Below are positions 1 through 9,238 of a stretch of DNA of 64,000 nt, piece by piece; the stretch's first letter is position 1, and each line of letters starts with the position of its first letter. Below the pieces are notes generated by a model. The model was given only the letters and a program-made list of their open reading frames with translations. It made no database searches and was not told the DNA's origin. Source of the stretch: Paulinella micropora (Eukaryota > Cercozoa > Imbricatea > Euglyphida > Paulinellidae); contig WBZZ01005583.1 of the NCBI GenBank assembly GCA_019918135.1, positions 1 to 64,000 on the forward strand, written 5' to 3'. The translations under genes were made by a program, and so were the position numbers.

Positions 1-75
1 GATGGCGAACTAACTCCAGGATTAAAGTCTCGCGTTTTGGATATTGAACTAAAGACAGAAGAAAAAAAAGATTGA
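1..75 (+). CDS. C-terminal end of an unidentified PLV gene (partial)
   Basis: An open frame enters from the left edge and stops with TGA at 73-75, leaving 24 residues that end in a Lys/Glu-rich tail. The next gene starts at 107 on the same strand, so both may belong to one transcription unit. Too little is present to assign a function. Confidence 0.5.
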   Translation, partial: DGELTPGLKSRVLDIELKTEEKKD

Positions 76-106
76 CAATGAAATTGAGAACGAATGGAAC
101 TGCTGT

Positions 107-301
107 ATGACGACAAGGAAAACCGACAGCCGAATGATTAAGTATCTATTTCAAATGATGATTATAATAGCAATCATCACGATTTGTTTAATAAAACTCG
201 CTAAAAATAACATGCCTTGCGAGCAGGCTAATGTATATGTCGGTTTGATTAGTTTATTAATAGGCATTGTTTTACCTTCTCCTTCCTCAGCCAAAAAGTA
301 A
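107..301 (+). CDS. Small two-TM membrane protein
   Basis: 64 residues. A basic N-terminus is followed by a hydrophobic segment (about residues 17-32, rich in Ile) and a second one (about 43-58), with a short Pro/Ser/Lys tail. Small hydrophobic proteins of this shape are common in PLVs and virophages, but no family is recognised. Its stop abuts the 3' end of the convergent GIY-YIG gene at 303, so the two genes leave no spacer. Function unknown; a virion membrane or host-membrane role is only a guess. Confidence 0.5.
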   Translation: MTTRKTDSRMIKYLFQMMIIIAIITICLIKLAKNNMPCEQANVYVGLISLLIGIVLPSPSSAKK

Positions 302-302
302 A

Positions 303-881
303 TTAAAGACCAAAGGTTGATAATCCTATCATATTATCATAATAAATTTGAGATTTGAGATGTTTTGATATGTTATCATTTCTGACACTTCGTCCGCACT
401 CGCATTCGAACATCGTTGATTGATACAGCCTATTTTTTTCTAGAAGAATTTCCTTATTTTTTTTGTAATATTCCTTGTTTTTTTCTGTTATGTATTCTTT
501 ATTTTCATTCCTCCAGATTTTGTTTATGTGCTTAAAATAATCTTTCTTTTCTTCACGATATTCATTTTTTGTTTGTCCAGCAATACACCTATTAACACAT
601 TTTCCTGTTTGTCTTATTAATTCTCCTTCTCGCTTTCTTAATTGATTTACATTATCACACGGATAATCTTCAATTAATTCAATATAAGCACTTTCATATT
701 TTAATATTTCAAAACTACTTATGTTATTAAATTTACCTTCTTTATATTGTCTATAGTTTTTTCTATGAGTTCCCATTCGTTGAGCCAATGTCTGTGTAGT
801 TGAACCAATATATATTTGGTCTGTCTGATGCGACCTAATCGCATAAATTTTACCTTTCTTACAATCTCCAACCCGTGGCAT
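303..881 (-). CDS. GIY-YIG endonuclease-like protein with C-terminal Cys motif
   Basis: 192 residues. The N-terminal 90 residues fit a GIY-YIG nuclease: 'KIYAIRSHQTDQIYIGST' supplies the paired Tyr/Ile-Gly strands, and the conserved 'LRKREGELIR' segment carries the Glu expected to bind metal. The middle is Lys/Glu/Asn-rich and probably helical. The last 35 residues hold a 'CECGRSVRNDNISKH' stretch, resembling a small C2HC-type zinc finger. A paralogue lies at 9,239-9,748. Such genes in PLVs and giant viruses can act as homing-type nucleases or in DNA processing; which applies here is not visible. It is convergent with the small membrane protein gene. Confidence 0.8.
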   Translation of the reverse strand: MPRVGDCKKGKIYAIRSHQTDQIYIGSTTQTLAQRMGTHRKNYRQYKEGKFNNISSFEILKYESAYIELIEDYPCDNVNQLRKREGELIRQTGKCVNRCIAGQTKNEYREEKKDYFKHINKIWRNENKEYITEKNKEYYKKNKEILLEKNRLYQSTMFECECGRSVRNDNISKHLKSQIYYDNMIGLSTFGL

Positions 882-922
882 ATTGTTATTCTTTGTTATT
901 ATTATATATCGCTATCTTTAAA

Positions 923-1195
923 TCATAAATTACCACATTCATATATATGTGTCCTGTACCAAGACGAACTATCGCCAGCGCACATTAAAGGCAAAGCCTC
1001 ATCAAAACTACGACACATATTATTTCCATTATTTATGAAAACACACTTAAACCCTGTATCTATACCTTTTTGAATACAATAAACACAACTTATATTCTTT
1101 TTTTCGCTTATCCGCGAGTAAAAGTCGCAGGCAGTCCGACCTAACACAAATCTCCAACAAGTTGGAGATAACACAAAAAGCAATATTAATAACAT
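923..1195 (-). CDS. Possible small secreted Cys-rich protein
   Basis: 90 residues filling the only sizeable gap between the GIY-YIG gene and the gene at 1,215. It begins with a hydrophobic stretch resembling a signal peptide or anchor ('LLILLFVLS') and contains seven cysteines spread over the rest. No family is recognised. Base composition and codon use look like the neighbouring PLV genes, but the overlapping opposite strand also has an open frame, so this could be chance. Confidence 0.3.
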   Translation of the reverse strand: MLLILLFVLSPTCWRFVLGRTACDFYSRISEKKNISCVYCIQKGIDTGFKCVFINNGNNMCRSFDEALPLMCAGDSSSWYRTHIYECGNL

Positions 1196-1214
1196 ATATT
1201 ATAATATTCATAAT

Positions 1215-1478
1215 TTACCAAAGTAAGTGATACGCCCAATACGCGGGTTGGTTTTTGTTTAAATATGCGGGCTTTCCATCCTTTGTTTTAATTGCTTGAT
1301 GTCTGGCGCGATAACTTTCCCGTCTGTCCTCGTCTTGATGTTTGGTATAATCTGAATAACCAGATGCGCCAAAGTTGATGCGACGGCCGTTATAGACGAC
1401 ATAATACTTTTTTCCTTTCACTTTACTCTCGCCGAAGTCTGTCGCGCCCAATGACAAGGCTTTCTCTCGTAGCCCCAT
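1215..1478 (-). CDS. Small conserved viral protein resembling the DUF5754 family
   Basis: 87 residues. The core 'INFGASGYSDYT' followed by 'HQDEDRRESYRARH' matches my memory of the DUF5754 signature: a predicted strand with FGA-GYSDYT, then Asp/Arg-rich residues ending in RH. That family occurs in algal giant viruses, PLVs and virophages and has no assigned biochemical role. The start codon overlaps the end of the upstream gene at 1,478, so the two are likely co-expressed from the promoter region at 1,700-1,733. The family name is from recall and was not searched. Confidence 0.65.
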   Translation of the reverse strand: MGLREKALSLGATDFGESKVKGKKYYVVYNGRRINFGASGYSDYTKHQDEDRRESYRARHQAIKTKDGKPAYLNKNQPAYWAYHLLW

Positions 1479-1696
1479 TATATATTATCTTTCTCTTTAA
1501 TTATATTATTATAAATCACCTCTCGTTGCTTATCTGATAGCGGTAAGCGGTAAAGGATATTTTCAGGTTTTCTAAAAATGTTGGGGTTTCTATTCACCAA
1601 GTTCTGAGTGATGCGGATTTGGTCAATTTCCTTTCCAAGCCTTTCCAACTCTTCAAGTTGTTGCTCGTCTTTGCTTTTTTCTTTTTCATTTTCCAT
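1478..1696 (-). CDS. Small charged protein, unknown function
   Basis: 72 residues. The first 35 residues are Glu/Lys-rich with a heptad-like pattern suggesting a short coiled coil; the rest is Asn/Arg-rich with 'LPLSDKQREVIYNN'. It is the first gene leftwards from the divergent promoter region and its end overlaps the start of the DUF5754-like gene. No family is recognised. Confidence 0.6.
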   Translation of the reverse strand: MENEKEKSKDEQQLEELERLGKEIDQIRITQNLVNRNPNIFRKPENILYRLPLSDKQREVIYNNIIKEKDNI

Positions 1697-1699
1697 ACT

Positions 1700-1733
1700 A
1701 TCTTATATTATAAGATATCTTATATTATAAGAT
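1700..1733. promoter_or_regulatory. Divergent promoter region made of two tandem 17-bp palindromes
   Basis: Two perfect consecutive copies of a 17-bp AT-rich palindrome (1,700-1,716 and 1,717-1,733, arms ATCTTATA / TATAAGAT around one central base) lie between the divergently transcribed genes at 1,696 (-) and 1,757 (+). The placement suggests a shared promoter/operator. No experimental motif is known to me. Confidence 0.5.
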
Positions 1734-1756
1734 ATATATAATAGCGGATATAAAAA

Positions 1757-2842
1757 ATGCCACGACACGAAAAACCATTTTTTGTGTATTATAACGAAAT
1801 TAAACGCGGATATAGGTATTTATTTACAAACAAAGAGGCTGATTGGGATGAACAAGTTAATGAAGGTATCAATAATCAAGCCCGCGAAAGGCTTAGAGCG
1901 GATAGATTACTGGATGCTTCAACAAAAGGGGGAAATACTATGCAGGATTTAAAAGATAGAATTACCGCGTTGGACAATAAGCGAAGTATTTATGTAAATA
2001 TGAATTACGACGAAATGAAAGCACACCTTCGAGATGACTGCATTGATATGAAAGAATTTGAAAGAAAACACGGAACTGCCCCCATGAACGAACAAATGAT
2101 TGAAATGCGAAAATTAGCAATGGCTACCGATAAATATGATATAGCGCACATAGAAGACAATATCCAGCAAATGAAGCGTGATATAGCGCAATTGGTAAAA
2201 CAAGAATATAAAGAAGAAGCCTTAAAACGATTAACTGATAAGGGTTTAACGTATATGAAAAACAAAGGCAAAGCGGACAAAACTCGCGTAATACGAAGAG
2301 AGAATAGAGCGCAAGCGGAGCAGGATTATAAGGAATGGAAAGAAAACCGAGAAGAGTGGGAGAGAAAACACCCAGATGATGCTTCAATAGAAGCAAAGAT
2401 AGGCGACGAACACAAGATGCTTGTGCCACGAATAGGTAATGACCCCCGAAGTGTAGAAAGATTTGTTAATGCTATTATTAGAAGTATTCAAGAAATAATT
2501 ATGAGTCCCAGACTTAACAGATTACTTAACCTTGCTACAGGTGTTGGGCGATATGGTGTGAGAAGGCTAGCGTGGGGGCAGATATTGAGATTAATTGCCA
2601 ACAATCCACAACTACGTGCGATGAATGTTGGATTACTTGGAAGAAGAAGAGCAGATGCTTTCAATACCCTTTTGCTAACACTAGCGAGAAATGAAGCGCC
2701 AGAAGGATTACCTCCGCCTAATCCTCGTTTAATCGCGAGCGGACAGCAAAGATTAGGGGATTATGTATTAAGAGAATATGCGCACAGATTAGCCACTGGA
2801 ATAATGTCTTTAAATGCGTGGGGCGCATTTAAACAGGCGTAG
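1757..2842 (+). CDS. PLV protein of unknown function, 361 aa, helical
   Basis: 361 residues, first gene rightwards from the divergent promoter, ending 5 bp before the PLA2-like gene. Residues about 60-215 are strongly charged and predicted helical/coiled-coil. The C-terminal third changes to an Arg/Leu-rich, Asn-containing region ('LLGRRRADAFNTLL') that looks globular. No catalytic motif is recognised. Its place ahead of the structural genes suggests a virion or assembly protein, as inference only. Confidence 0.6.
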   Translation: MPRHEKPFFVYYNEIKRGYRYLFTNKEADWDEQVNEGINNQARERLRADRLLDASTKGGNTMQDLKDRITALDNKRSIYVNMNYDEMKAHLRDDCIDMKEFERKHGTAPMNEQMIEMRKLAMATDKYDIAHIEDNIQQMKRDIAQLVKQEYKEEALKRLTDKGLTYMKNKGKADKTRVIRRENRAQAEQDYKEWKENREEWERKHPDDASIEAKIGDEHKMLVPRIGNDPRSVERFVNAIIRSIQEIIMSPRLNRLLNLATGVGRYGVRRLAWGQILRLIANNPQLRAMNVGLLGRRRADAFNTLLLTLARNEAPEGLPPPNPRLIASGQQRLGDYVLREYAHRLATGIMSLNAWGAFKQA

Positions 2843-2847
2843 AGACT

Positions 2848-4788
2848 ATGACAGTTCTCGGTCTTGGAAAAGCACTTGGAGAAATATATAGAACATGGTC
2901 TGCTCAGCCAGATGCTCTCATTAAGTTGGAAGAAGAACGAATTCATACCGAGGGAAGTAATTATAATGGCGGGGGCACACGAGTGGAAAGCCGTCTCCAA
3001 TTAGAAGATAGAACTCGCGGTAAGTTTCCTTACATTCTCCCACCAGATGCTTTGGACTTAAATGCTTTTCAACACGATTTATTGTATGCGTCTGGCGACA
3101 AAAATGTCCAAGACTTTGCCGATAAACGATACTTTGAAAGAATTACCAATATGAGTGATTATCTAACGAGTAATGGATTGGCTACGGCCGAAGTTGCCAA
3201 GAGTATTTTTGACAATTACAACTCAAGGTTTTCAAAAGCGGATATATCTAGAATGGCCTTAGAAGCACAGGGGAGGGCACGCGGTGGAGTATCTTTTTGG
3301 GATGCGATGAAATTCTGGAAAACTATCAAAACCACTCCTCCAGATGCGAAGTATAATGGATTTATAGGCGATGTAGATAAAACGTTAATGTCTATGATTG
3401 GGGTTATGAAAAATGTGGGCAGTTTTGACAAGGATGCGACATTTAAAGTAAATAAAGTAGTTGACTCTGCTACATGTAATAAACAATATGCGGAACTCGT
3501 TGATGGATTTAATAAAATGGTTAAATCGCAAGAAAAAGCGGATGGCGTGAAAGGATATTCTCTTATCGCACCAGCAAATGAGACCACAATTAATAATTTT
3601 ATAGAAAAAATAAATAATATCTATAATTTAGATTATAGATTGAGCACAAAAGATATTCCACCAAGTATAGAAAAAGATATAAATCTTAGCGTTGAAGTCC
3701 CGATCGCATACTCAGACAATATGGTTGTAGCAGATACTATTGGACTGGGCAATAACTTGCTCATACTTGATGATAAAGGCGCCCAAAAGAGGCACTTAAA
3801 GGGATTTGTTAAATCGTTGAGAGAGAAAACTGGAAAGAAAATTAAACTTTCTAATTATGACGATCCAAAAGTTGGATGGGAAGAGGCCATTAAACAGGCA
3901 CTAAATCAAGGTGCTAGTATATCAGACGTAGCAGACGCGGATGATATTTTGGATAAGAGAATTTACGAAGAAATGCGGGGTAAATTAACACCAGAACAAA
4001 TGAAGCAATTAGAAGAGTCAGAGTTAAAAGATAGTCAAGTTGAAAAAACTAATCCACCACAAGCAACACCCGCACCACCGCAAGCAACGCCAGCACCACC
4101 GCAAGCAACACCAGCACCACCGCAAGCAACACCCGCACCATTGCCAGTGCCACTAGTGCCAAGAACAAGTGGATTTGTTGAAGAACCTGTTCAACAGCCA
4201 CAGAATGATTTAAAAGAAGACCCGGATAACACGACAACTAATGACCAAATGGTTGATAGCATGAGAAGTATTGATAGATTGGTTGATAAGATTATGGGAA
4301 AATCTCCCGCCGATGAAAGAGAAGATTTGATGGCACTTATTCGTTTTCTAATGCCAAGCGACCAAAATGGTGGAATTGGCACTTCGCAAACAAACCCACT
4401 TATTAAAGGCAACGAACAAAGACGCGATCGCGTGCTAGCAACTAAGCATGATTTTGAATTACTAGACAACACACTTTATAGCAACACACATAACCACTTT
4501 ATGGTGAATAAATACAATAGAGCAGTCATCCAGAATAGAATAAAAGAAAAAAGAGAGTTTCCAAAAATGAAACGAAATCTGACGAGAAACTTTTCGACGG
4601 AAATCCCGCGACAAGTTCAAACTCGTCCAGAAAGAAAGGATTTTAAACCGCTCGTCAATCCTCCAAGTAATTATGCTTTTGGTAGTCCTTACTCTCCTTA
4701 TTTCTATAATTACGCTTCACCACCCCAACCCTTTGGTGCCGAATATGATAATTATAGATATAATCCAAACTATTTTCAAAACCCATAA
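2848..4788 (+). CDS. Large structural protein with phospholipase A2-like N-terminal domain
   Basis: 646 residues. Near the N-terminus, 'YNGGGT' (39-44) followed by 'LNAFQHDLLY' (71-80) and 'DFADKRY' (89-95) has the layout of the parvovirus-type PLA2 fold: a Gly-rich calcium loop, the catalytic HD..Y helix and a second Asp-bearing helix. This type of domain helps some non-enveloped viruses cross endosomal membranes; that role here is inferred. The middle is helical and charged. Residues about 407-431 are four Gln-Ala-Thr-Pro-Ala-Pro-Pro repeats (21-bp DNA repeat at about 4,066-4,140), a likely flexible linker. The C-terminus is Tyr/Asn/Pro-rich. It is followed 11 bp later by the packaging ATPase. 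I see no Cys pattern typical of secreted PLA2, so it resembles the viral type. Confidence 0.6.
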   Translation: MTVLGLGKALGEIYRTWSAQPDALIKLEEERIHTEGSNYNGGGTRVESRLQLEDRTRGKFPYILPPDALDLNAFQHDLLYASGDKNVQDFADKRYFERITNMSDYLTSNGLATAEVAKSIFDNYNSRFSKADISRMALEAQGRARGGVSFWDAMKFWKTIKTTPPDAKYNGFIGDVDKTLMSMIGVMKNVGSFDKDATFKVNKVVDSATCNKQYAELVDGFNKMVKSQEKADGVKGYSLIAPANETTINNFIEKINNIYNLDYRLSTKDIPPSIEKDINLSVEVPIAYSDNMVVADTIGLGNNLLILDDKGAQKRHLKGFVKSLREKTGKKIKLSNYDDPKVGWEEAIKQALNQGASISDVADADDILDKRIYEEMRGKLTPEQMKQLEESELKDSQVEKTNPPQATPAPPQATPAPPQATPAPPQATPAPLPVPLVPRTSGFVEEPVQQPQNDLKEDPDNTTTNDQMVDSMRSIDRLVDKIMGKSPADEREDLMALIRFLMPSDQNGGIGTSQTNPLIKGNEQRRDRVLATKHDFELLDNTLYSNTHNHFMVNKYNRAVIQNRIKEKREFPKMKRNLTRNFSTEIPRQVQTRPERKDFKPLVNPPSNYAFGSPYSPYFYNYASPPQPFGAEYDNYRYNPNYFQNP

Positions 4789-4799
4789 TATAGTGAAAC

Positions 4800-5702
4800 A
4801 TGCCGAGGTCTATACATAAAGGATTAATAGCAAACAAGTTGCCACGAAAAACACTTTTGAAGCAAAATCTGGAGAAAACCAATATAGAAAAAGCACACGA
4901 GGAATTTACTATTGACAGGCCAGTAATAACAGAGTTAGATAGCAAAAAACCGCCCAAATTTCACAATGACTTGGAAATACAACCAATTAAAACACAAAGA
5001 GATAGCGTTGAATTGCTCCCTATTCAAAAAGAAGGAATATTGCCAGCAATGGGGACTATGGTTATATGCGCCAGCACTGGCGGAGGCAAATCAGTTATGA
5101 TTTGTAATCTACTCGCCAAAAAGAACATGTTGAAAGGTTTTTATGATAGAATAGTCGTATTTTGCTTAAGTCCGTGCCCGATTTTGGAGGACACTCTCAA
5201 GTTAAAAAAAGAAGACATAATCAAAGAGGATAAGCCTGAGTTAATGAGAGACATATTAACTAAACAAAAAGAACTGATTAAAACTAAAGGTTTTAAGAAG
5301 GCACCAAAGATATTATTGTTATTAGATGACATTGCGCAGAGTAAAACTTTTCTCAAATCAGAAGTGCTTACAGAGTTGTTTTTCGCTTCAACACATGCTA
5401 AAGTGTCAGTCTGGGTAGCAACGCAGAGTTATACACAACTCCCGCGAAGAATAAGAATTAATTGCCATTGGATGATTATTTTTAATGGAGTAAGGCGGAG
5501 CGAACTTGACAGACTGGCAGATGAATATGAAAGTCCTTTTCTCACCAAAAAAGAATTTTACAATATGGTTAAATATGCTACGGCAGAACCTTATTCGTTT
5601 CTAGCAATTAATAATACGGCTAGTGATAGAACAACCCAGTTTAGAAAGAATTTCTCTACTATATTGCGATTAAATAAGGATAGAGATATGACAAACCTGT
5701 AA
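4800..5702 (+). CDS. DNA-packaging ATPase (A32-like, FtsK/HerA superfamily)
   Basis: 300 residues. Walker A 'ASTGGGKS' (91-98) and Walker B 'ILLLLDDI' (171-178) are followed by a sensor-like segment ('VWVATQSY', near 209). The order and spacing fit the A32 packaging ATPases of PLVs, virophages and large DNA viruses. It would pump the genome into preformed capsids. The roughly 80-residue N-terminal extension is basic. It sits just upstream of the capsid genes, the usual PLV module. A few AT-rich bases separate it from the neighbours. Confidence 0.92.
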   Translation: MPRSIHKGLIANKLPRKTLLKQNLEKTNIEKAHEEFTIDRPVITELDSKKPPKFHNDLEIQPIKTQRDSVELLPIQKEGILPAMGTMVICASTGGGKSVMICNLLAKKNMLKGFYDRIVVFCLSPCPILEDTLKLKKEDIIKEDKPELMRDILTKQKELIKTKGFKKAPKILLLLDDIAQSKTFLKSEVLTELFFASTHAKVSVWVATQSYTQLPRRIRINCHWMIIFNGVRRSELDRLADEYESPFLTKKEFYNMVKYATAEPYSFLAINNTASDRTTQFRKNFSTILRLNKDRDMTNL

Positions 5703-5744
5703 AAAATTAAATTAAATGGTTTTTTTTTCGCCATAATATATGTC

Positions 5745-6326
5745 ATGACGGAATCAACTAAATTATACAAAACTTGCTATCATCAGGCAATCGCACTTTG
5801 GCATAAACAAAACGCACAAGGAAAATTCGTAACCATTCGTAAGGGAACGCCCGAATACTTAGCAGTAAGGAAGATAGAAGCGGATATTAAGAGTGGTAAG
5901 ATTAAGTGTCAATTAAAGCCAAAAGTAAGCAAATCGGAAAGTAAGAACAATGAACAACCTATTGCCAGCGGGCAACCAGACCAAGTGCCAGACGAAGCAT
6001 TGAAAAGAAAGGCGCCAGACATAGCATCGGCAAATAATTCAACTCCCGAACCAAATGCCAAACCTGTTGAAATGTCTCCAGCGCCTAAGGTTGAACAATC
6101 TTTACCCAAATCTGTCAATCCCACTCCTGTTGCTGTGCCGAAACAAACTACCACAACACCAGCAAGCAAGATAGAAGCAATAGAAGATGCTTCTAAGGAA
6201 ACTCCACCACCAACCAAGGAAGTTGCGCAAACGAGCGACGTTGATGTAAATCAAGCCATAGCGGATTTAAAGAAAATGAAAGAGGAAAGAATTACGCACA
6301 AGAATTTACAAATTATGAAAAAATAA
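5745..6326 (+). CDS. Pro/Lys-rich PLV protein, unknown function
   Basis: 193 residues. The first 60 residues form a compact basic region ('FVTIRKGTPEYLAVRKIE') that recurs, as I recall it, in short PLV/virophage proteins. Residues 60-165 are low-complexity, rich in Pro, Thr, Ala and Lys. The C-terminal 25 residues are helical and basic. It lies between ATPase and capsid genes, so a virion or DNA-condensing role is plausible but not demonstrated. Confidence 0.55.
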   Translation: MTESTKLYKTCYHQAIALWHKQNAQGKFVTIRKGTPEYLAVRKIEADIKSGKIKCQLKPKVSKSESKNNEQPIASGQPDQVPDEALKRKAPDIASANNSTPEPNAKPVEMSPAPKVEQSLPKSVNPTPVAVPKQTTTTPASKIEAIEDASKETPPPTKEVAQTSDVDVNQAIADLKKMKEERITHKNLQIMKK

Positions 6327-6417
6327 TTAATGCTAATTGATAAAATATATTTTAAAGTTGATTTAAATTAAATTAACAAAGTCTATTTTTGAAAAAAAAA
6401 AGACTTACATTTATATA

Positions 6418-6816
6418 ATGATTAAAAACACGTATGCCTCCAATAGATTGTCTAACGAGTTTATTAACAAACTCAACGAAGGAAACAGGCCCGCGAGTGA
6501 TGGGTTTCAATTAAATCAGTTTGAATTGTGGAGTAGTCATGGCGCCCCGTTAGTTAATCAACCATTAACCGAATTTGGCGACCTTGTCCCGCATGAGAAG
6601 AGCACCATTCAAAACACATTAACTGACATTTCTGATAACAAAGAAAAAGGAGATGTTGTTGATTTGGACACCGCTGTTAGCAGTTTGGCTTATTTGAAGA
6701 AAGCGGTTCAAAATGCTGAGGCAAGAGAGTTTCAATTGACTTCACCACAAGACACAAGACTTGACAATATACAGAATTCAGTTGATATTATTAAACAATC
6801 CGTTTCAGGTGAATAA
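6418..6816 (+). CDS. Small PLV protein before the capsid gene
   Basis: 132 residues, acidic to neutral, with no membrane segment and no recognised motif. The upstream 90 bases are extremely AT-rich (TTTGAAAAAAAAAAGACTT just before the start region) and could hold a late promoter. Being placed immediately before the major capsid gene suggests a minor virion or assembly component (inference). Confidence 0.55.
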   Translation: MIKNTYASNRLSNEFINKLNEGNRPASDGFQLNQFELWSSHGAPLVNQPLTEFGDLVPHEKSTIQNTLTDISDNKEKGDVVDLDTAVSSLAYLKKAVQNAEAREFQLTSPQDTRLDNIQNSVDIIKQSVSGE

Positions 6817-6887
6817 ATAATTATTTTTAATTTCTATTATTATTTTTTTAGTATAGTAGCACCACCTCACAAGCACACACAAAAAAA

Positions 6888-8321
6888 ATGGAAGGAAAGG
6901 ATAGTAAAAATACTGAGGAGTTGATGACCCTCAACAACCTCAGGTATGAGTTGCCAGCAAATCTAGCACTCACTGAGCAGGGGAGTATCTTTAAGAAGAA
7001 CTTCGCCGACCAGCAGACTTATACCAGTTCGTCGGGGACTGAAATGATTTTTACACTACAGGCAAGCACTGATTTTGTTTATGGAAAGAATTGTTATTTA
7101 ACATTTGATATTAAGGCCGACGGGTTGGTAGCCACTGATGGAAAGGATAATGTTGCCTGTGCTATTGGTTTCCAGAACACCCCCGCAACTGCTATTTTTG
7201 AAAGATTTTTGCTAGAAAGTAAGGATGGTAGCGAACTTGAACGAATTGAAGATATGAACAAGATGGTGCGAAACATTCTCCCTTGGCATTATCCATTTGA
7301 TTATCGTCGGCAGGCACAGATGGCGGGACAGAGAGAACCAGTTGAAGTTAGTAAGGATGTTAAAACTGACACGTATTCCGTACAAGATTTTGCTGTCAAT
7401 ATCCCCACTGCTGGTAGTGTTGCGACTGGTAATTATTTGAGGGTTTGTATTCCTCTTCATTACTTTTCAGGAGTGTTTAATGAAGAAACTCTCATTCCTC
7501 CCTCTTTGGTTAGTGGTATGAGGCTTCGCTTGACATTTGCTCCACCTCAGGAAGCATTGACTATTATTGGAACCTCTGATGGTGCGATTTCTGCTGGTTT
7601 TAATGGTTCCGCTTTGACTTTCACCATATCAAATCCAGTAGTTATGTTGGAGACATTCTCTCTTGCTCCCGCCGTCCAGAGAAATGTTATGGAGCAGATG
7701 GGAAGCAAGGATGGGCTCCCATACACTTATGAAACATACTACAATCAAAAGGCAAATCCTGCCACATCTGATGATTTTAATCTTCAAATAAATAAGGCCG
7801 TTGCTCGCGCTCAGTGCTTGTATATCATCACGCAAAATGTGCTCGCTGACAATGCTAATATTGATAACCTTGGAACTGCTCAAATGAATTATAAGCAGTA
7901 TCAGTGCCGTATTGGTGATTGGTATGCCCCGCAACAAAAGATGGAACTTGGTGGAAGCACCGATACTCTGGCTGCCGTTCAACGAGGATGTGCGGAATTG
8001 TATATTAACAATCTTCAAGCGACTATGGGTATTCGCGATGCTTACATGTCTTCATCTGTTTCTCTTGAAAACTTTCGTAGGTTTTATTCTACTACGGATA
8101 AAACAGGACTTACATCTAACTCAGGATTCGCTACTATTATCCAGACACTCAACCAATCGCCACACATTGGAGCATCTGGTCTTGCGGTTAATAACTCGCG
8201 AACTGCTGAAGTTACTATTCGTTATGCGGCCGATTATAACGAAAATCGTGCCATCACCGCTTGGTTGAAATACGTCAAAGTTGCGTCTATCTACCCGTCT
8301 CGCTGTGTCGTAAAACAATAA
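6888..8321 (+). CDS. Major capsid protein (double jelly-roll type)
   Basis: 477 residues, a typical PLV capsid-protein length. The N-terminal block 'NFADQQTYTSSSGTEMIF' followed by 'STDFVYGKNCYLTFDIK' matches the conserved opening strands of PLV-type double-jelly-roll capsid proteins. The mid-protein segments 'VCIPLHYFSGVFNEETLIP' and 'GMRLRLTF' match their inter-barrel strands. The protein would form trimeric capsomers of the icosahedral shell. The start follows a poly-A run directly before ATG. The penton-like gene follows 43 bp later on the same strand, the standard pairing. The exact PLV clade was not determined. Confidence 0.9.
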   Translation: MEGKDSKNTEELMTLNNLRYELPANLALTEQGSIFKKNFADQQTYTSSSGTEMIFTLQASTDFVYGKNCYLTFDIKADGLVATDGKDNVACAIGFQNTPATAIFERFLLESKDGSELERIEDMNKMVRNILPWHYPFDYRRQAQMAGQREPVEVSKDVKTDTYSVQDFAVNIPTAGSVATGNYLRVCIPLHYFSGVFNEETLIPPSLVSGMRLRLTFAPPQEALTIIGTSDGAISAGFNGSALTFTISNPVVMLETFSLAPAVQRNVMEQMGSKDGLPYTYETYYNQKANPATSDDFNLQINKAVARAQCLYIITQNVLADNANIDNLGTAQMNYKQYQCRIGDWYAPQQKMELGGSTDTLAAVQRGCAELYINNLQATMGIRDAYMSSSVSLENFRRFYSTTDKTGLTSNSGFATIIQTLNQSPHIGASGLAVNNSRTAEVTIRYAADYNENRAITAWLKYVKVASIYPSRCVVKQ

Positions 8322-8363
8322 AAAAATTAAAAATTAGAATAATATATAATTTATAATATAGCA

Positions 8364-9161
8364 ATGAGTTTCACGATAAGCAATCTTGAAGACGAAAAGC
8401 GAACAAAAAAAAATTTCCTCCTTCGCGTCTTCTCAAGCGATAAAACAGAATCAAAATCCGCTTCTACTCACAATGGCCGGTTCGTCGTTGATTTACCAGC
8501 AACTGGCCGTAATATTGATATAATCAGTGCTTATGTCGTTAAAAGTATCTCTATCCCAAACGTTTTCCCAAACATACCGAGTTATGCCAACACTCTCACA
8601 TTGATTAAAACAACTGGATCGGCTACAAAAACGGCAATCATAACAGAAAATCAATACACCATTGATACATTTATTACCGCTCTTCAAACTGCGATTAATT
8701 CAGCAATTACCCCTAACTCCGTAGTTATAACTTTGAACTCCGTTAATAAATTGAATTTCGCTTTCACTGGTGATACGTATGCTTTTGATTACGATAATAG
8801 CACGATTAGCGATAAGATAGGACTAACTGCTGATATCTCGGCGGCGGCGAGTAGCACGATGCAATCCATAGTCAATCTAATCGGTGAAACGGCCGTTTAT
8901 GTCCATAGCCGTGCTTTAAATCAGTCTGGTTTAGTTGAAGCAAATGGTAATTTCTCTGTCGTTGGTAAATGTAATTTAGATAAACCCTATGGAGTCCAAG
9001 CCTATTTTGAATCGTCAAACGATGTTGCAGATTACGTCCCATTCAATACCACCAAGAGCTTAAGGTCTATTGATATCGTCATTAGAAATGCGCAAGGTGA
9101 AGTTTTGGAGGTTCCTTTGAACTTTGAAGTTAGTATTCTTCTCAAGGTGTATCATGCGTAA
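8364..9161 (+). CDS. Penton-like minor capsid protein (single jelly-roll type)
   Basis: 265 residues, beta-rich throughout. The N-terminus ('NFLLRVFSSDKTESKSA' and then a basic-to-hydrophobic strand) and the C-terminal 'SIDIVIRNAQGEVL' followed by 'VPLNFEVSILLKVYH' match the pattern seen in PLV/virophage penton proteins, where the last strand forms the jelly-roll closing edge. It is directly downstream of the major capsid gene. It should occupy the five-fold vertices. Identification rests on position, size and these patterns. Confidence 0.78.
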   Translation: MSFTISNLEDEKRTKKNFLLRVFSSDKTESKSASTHNGRFVVDLPATGRNIDIISAYVVKSISIPNVFPNIPSYANTLTLIKTTGSATKTAIITENQYTIDTFITALQTAINSAITPNSVVITLNSVNKLNFAFTGDTYAFDYDNSTISDKIGLTADISAAASSTMQSIVNLIGETAVYVHSRALNQSGLVEANGNFSVVGKCNLDKPYGVQAYFESSNDVADYVPFNTTKSLRSIDIVIRNAQGEVLEVPLNFEVSILLKVYHA

Positions 9162-9238
9162 TAAAACAAGCAACAAACACATTTATTTTTTAATTATATC
9201 TTAAAGGTATGATAAAATATATGTAAAGATGAAAAGCG

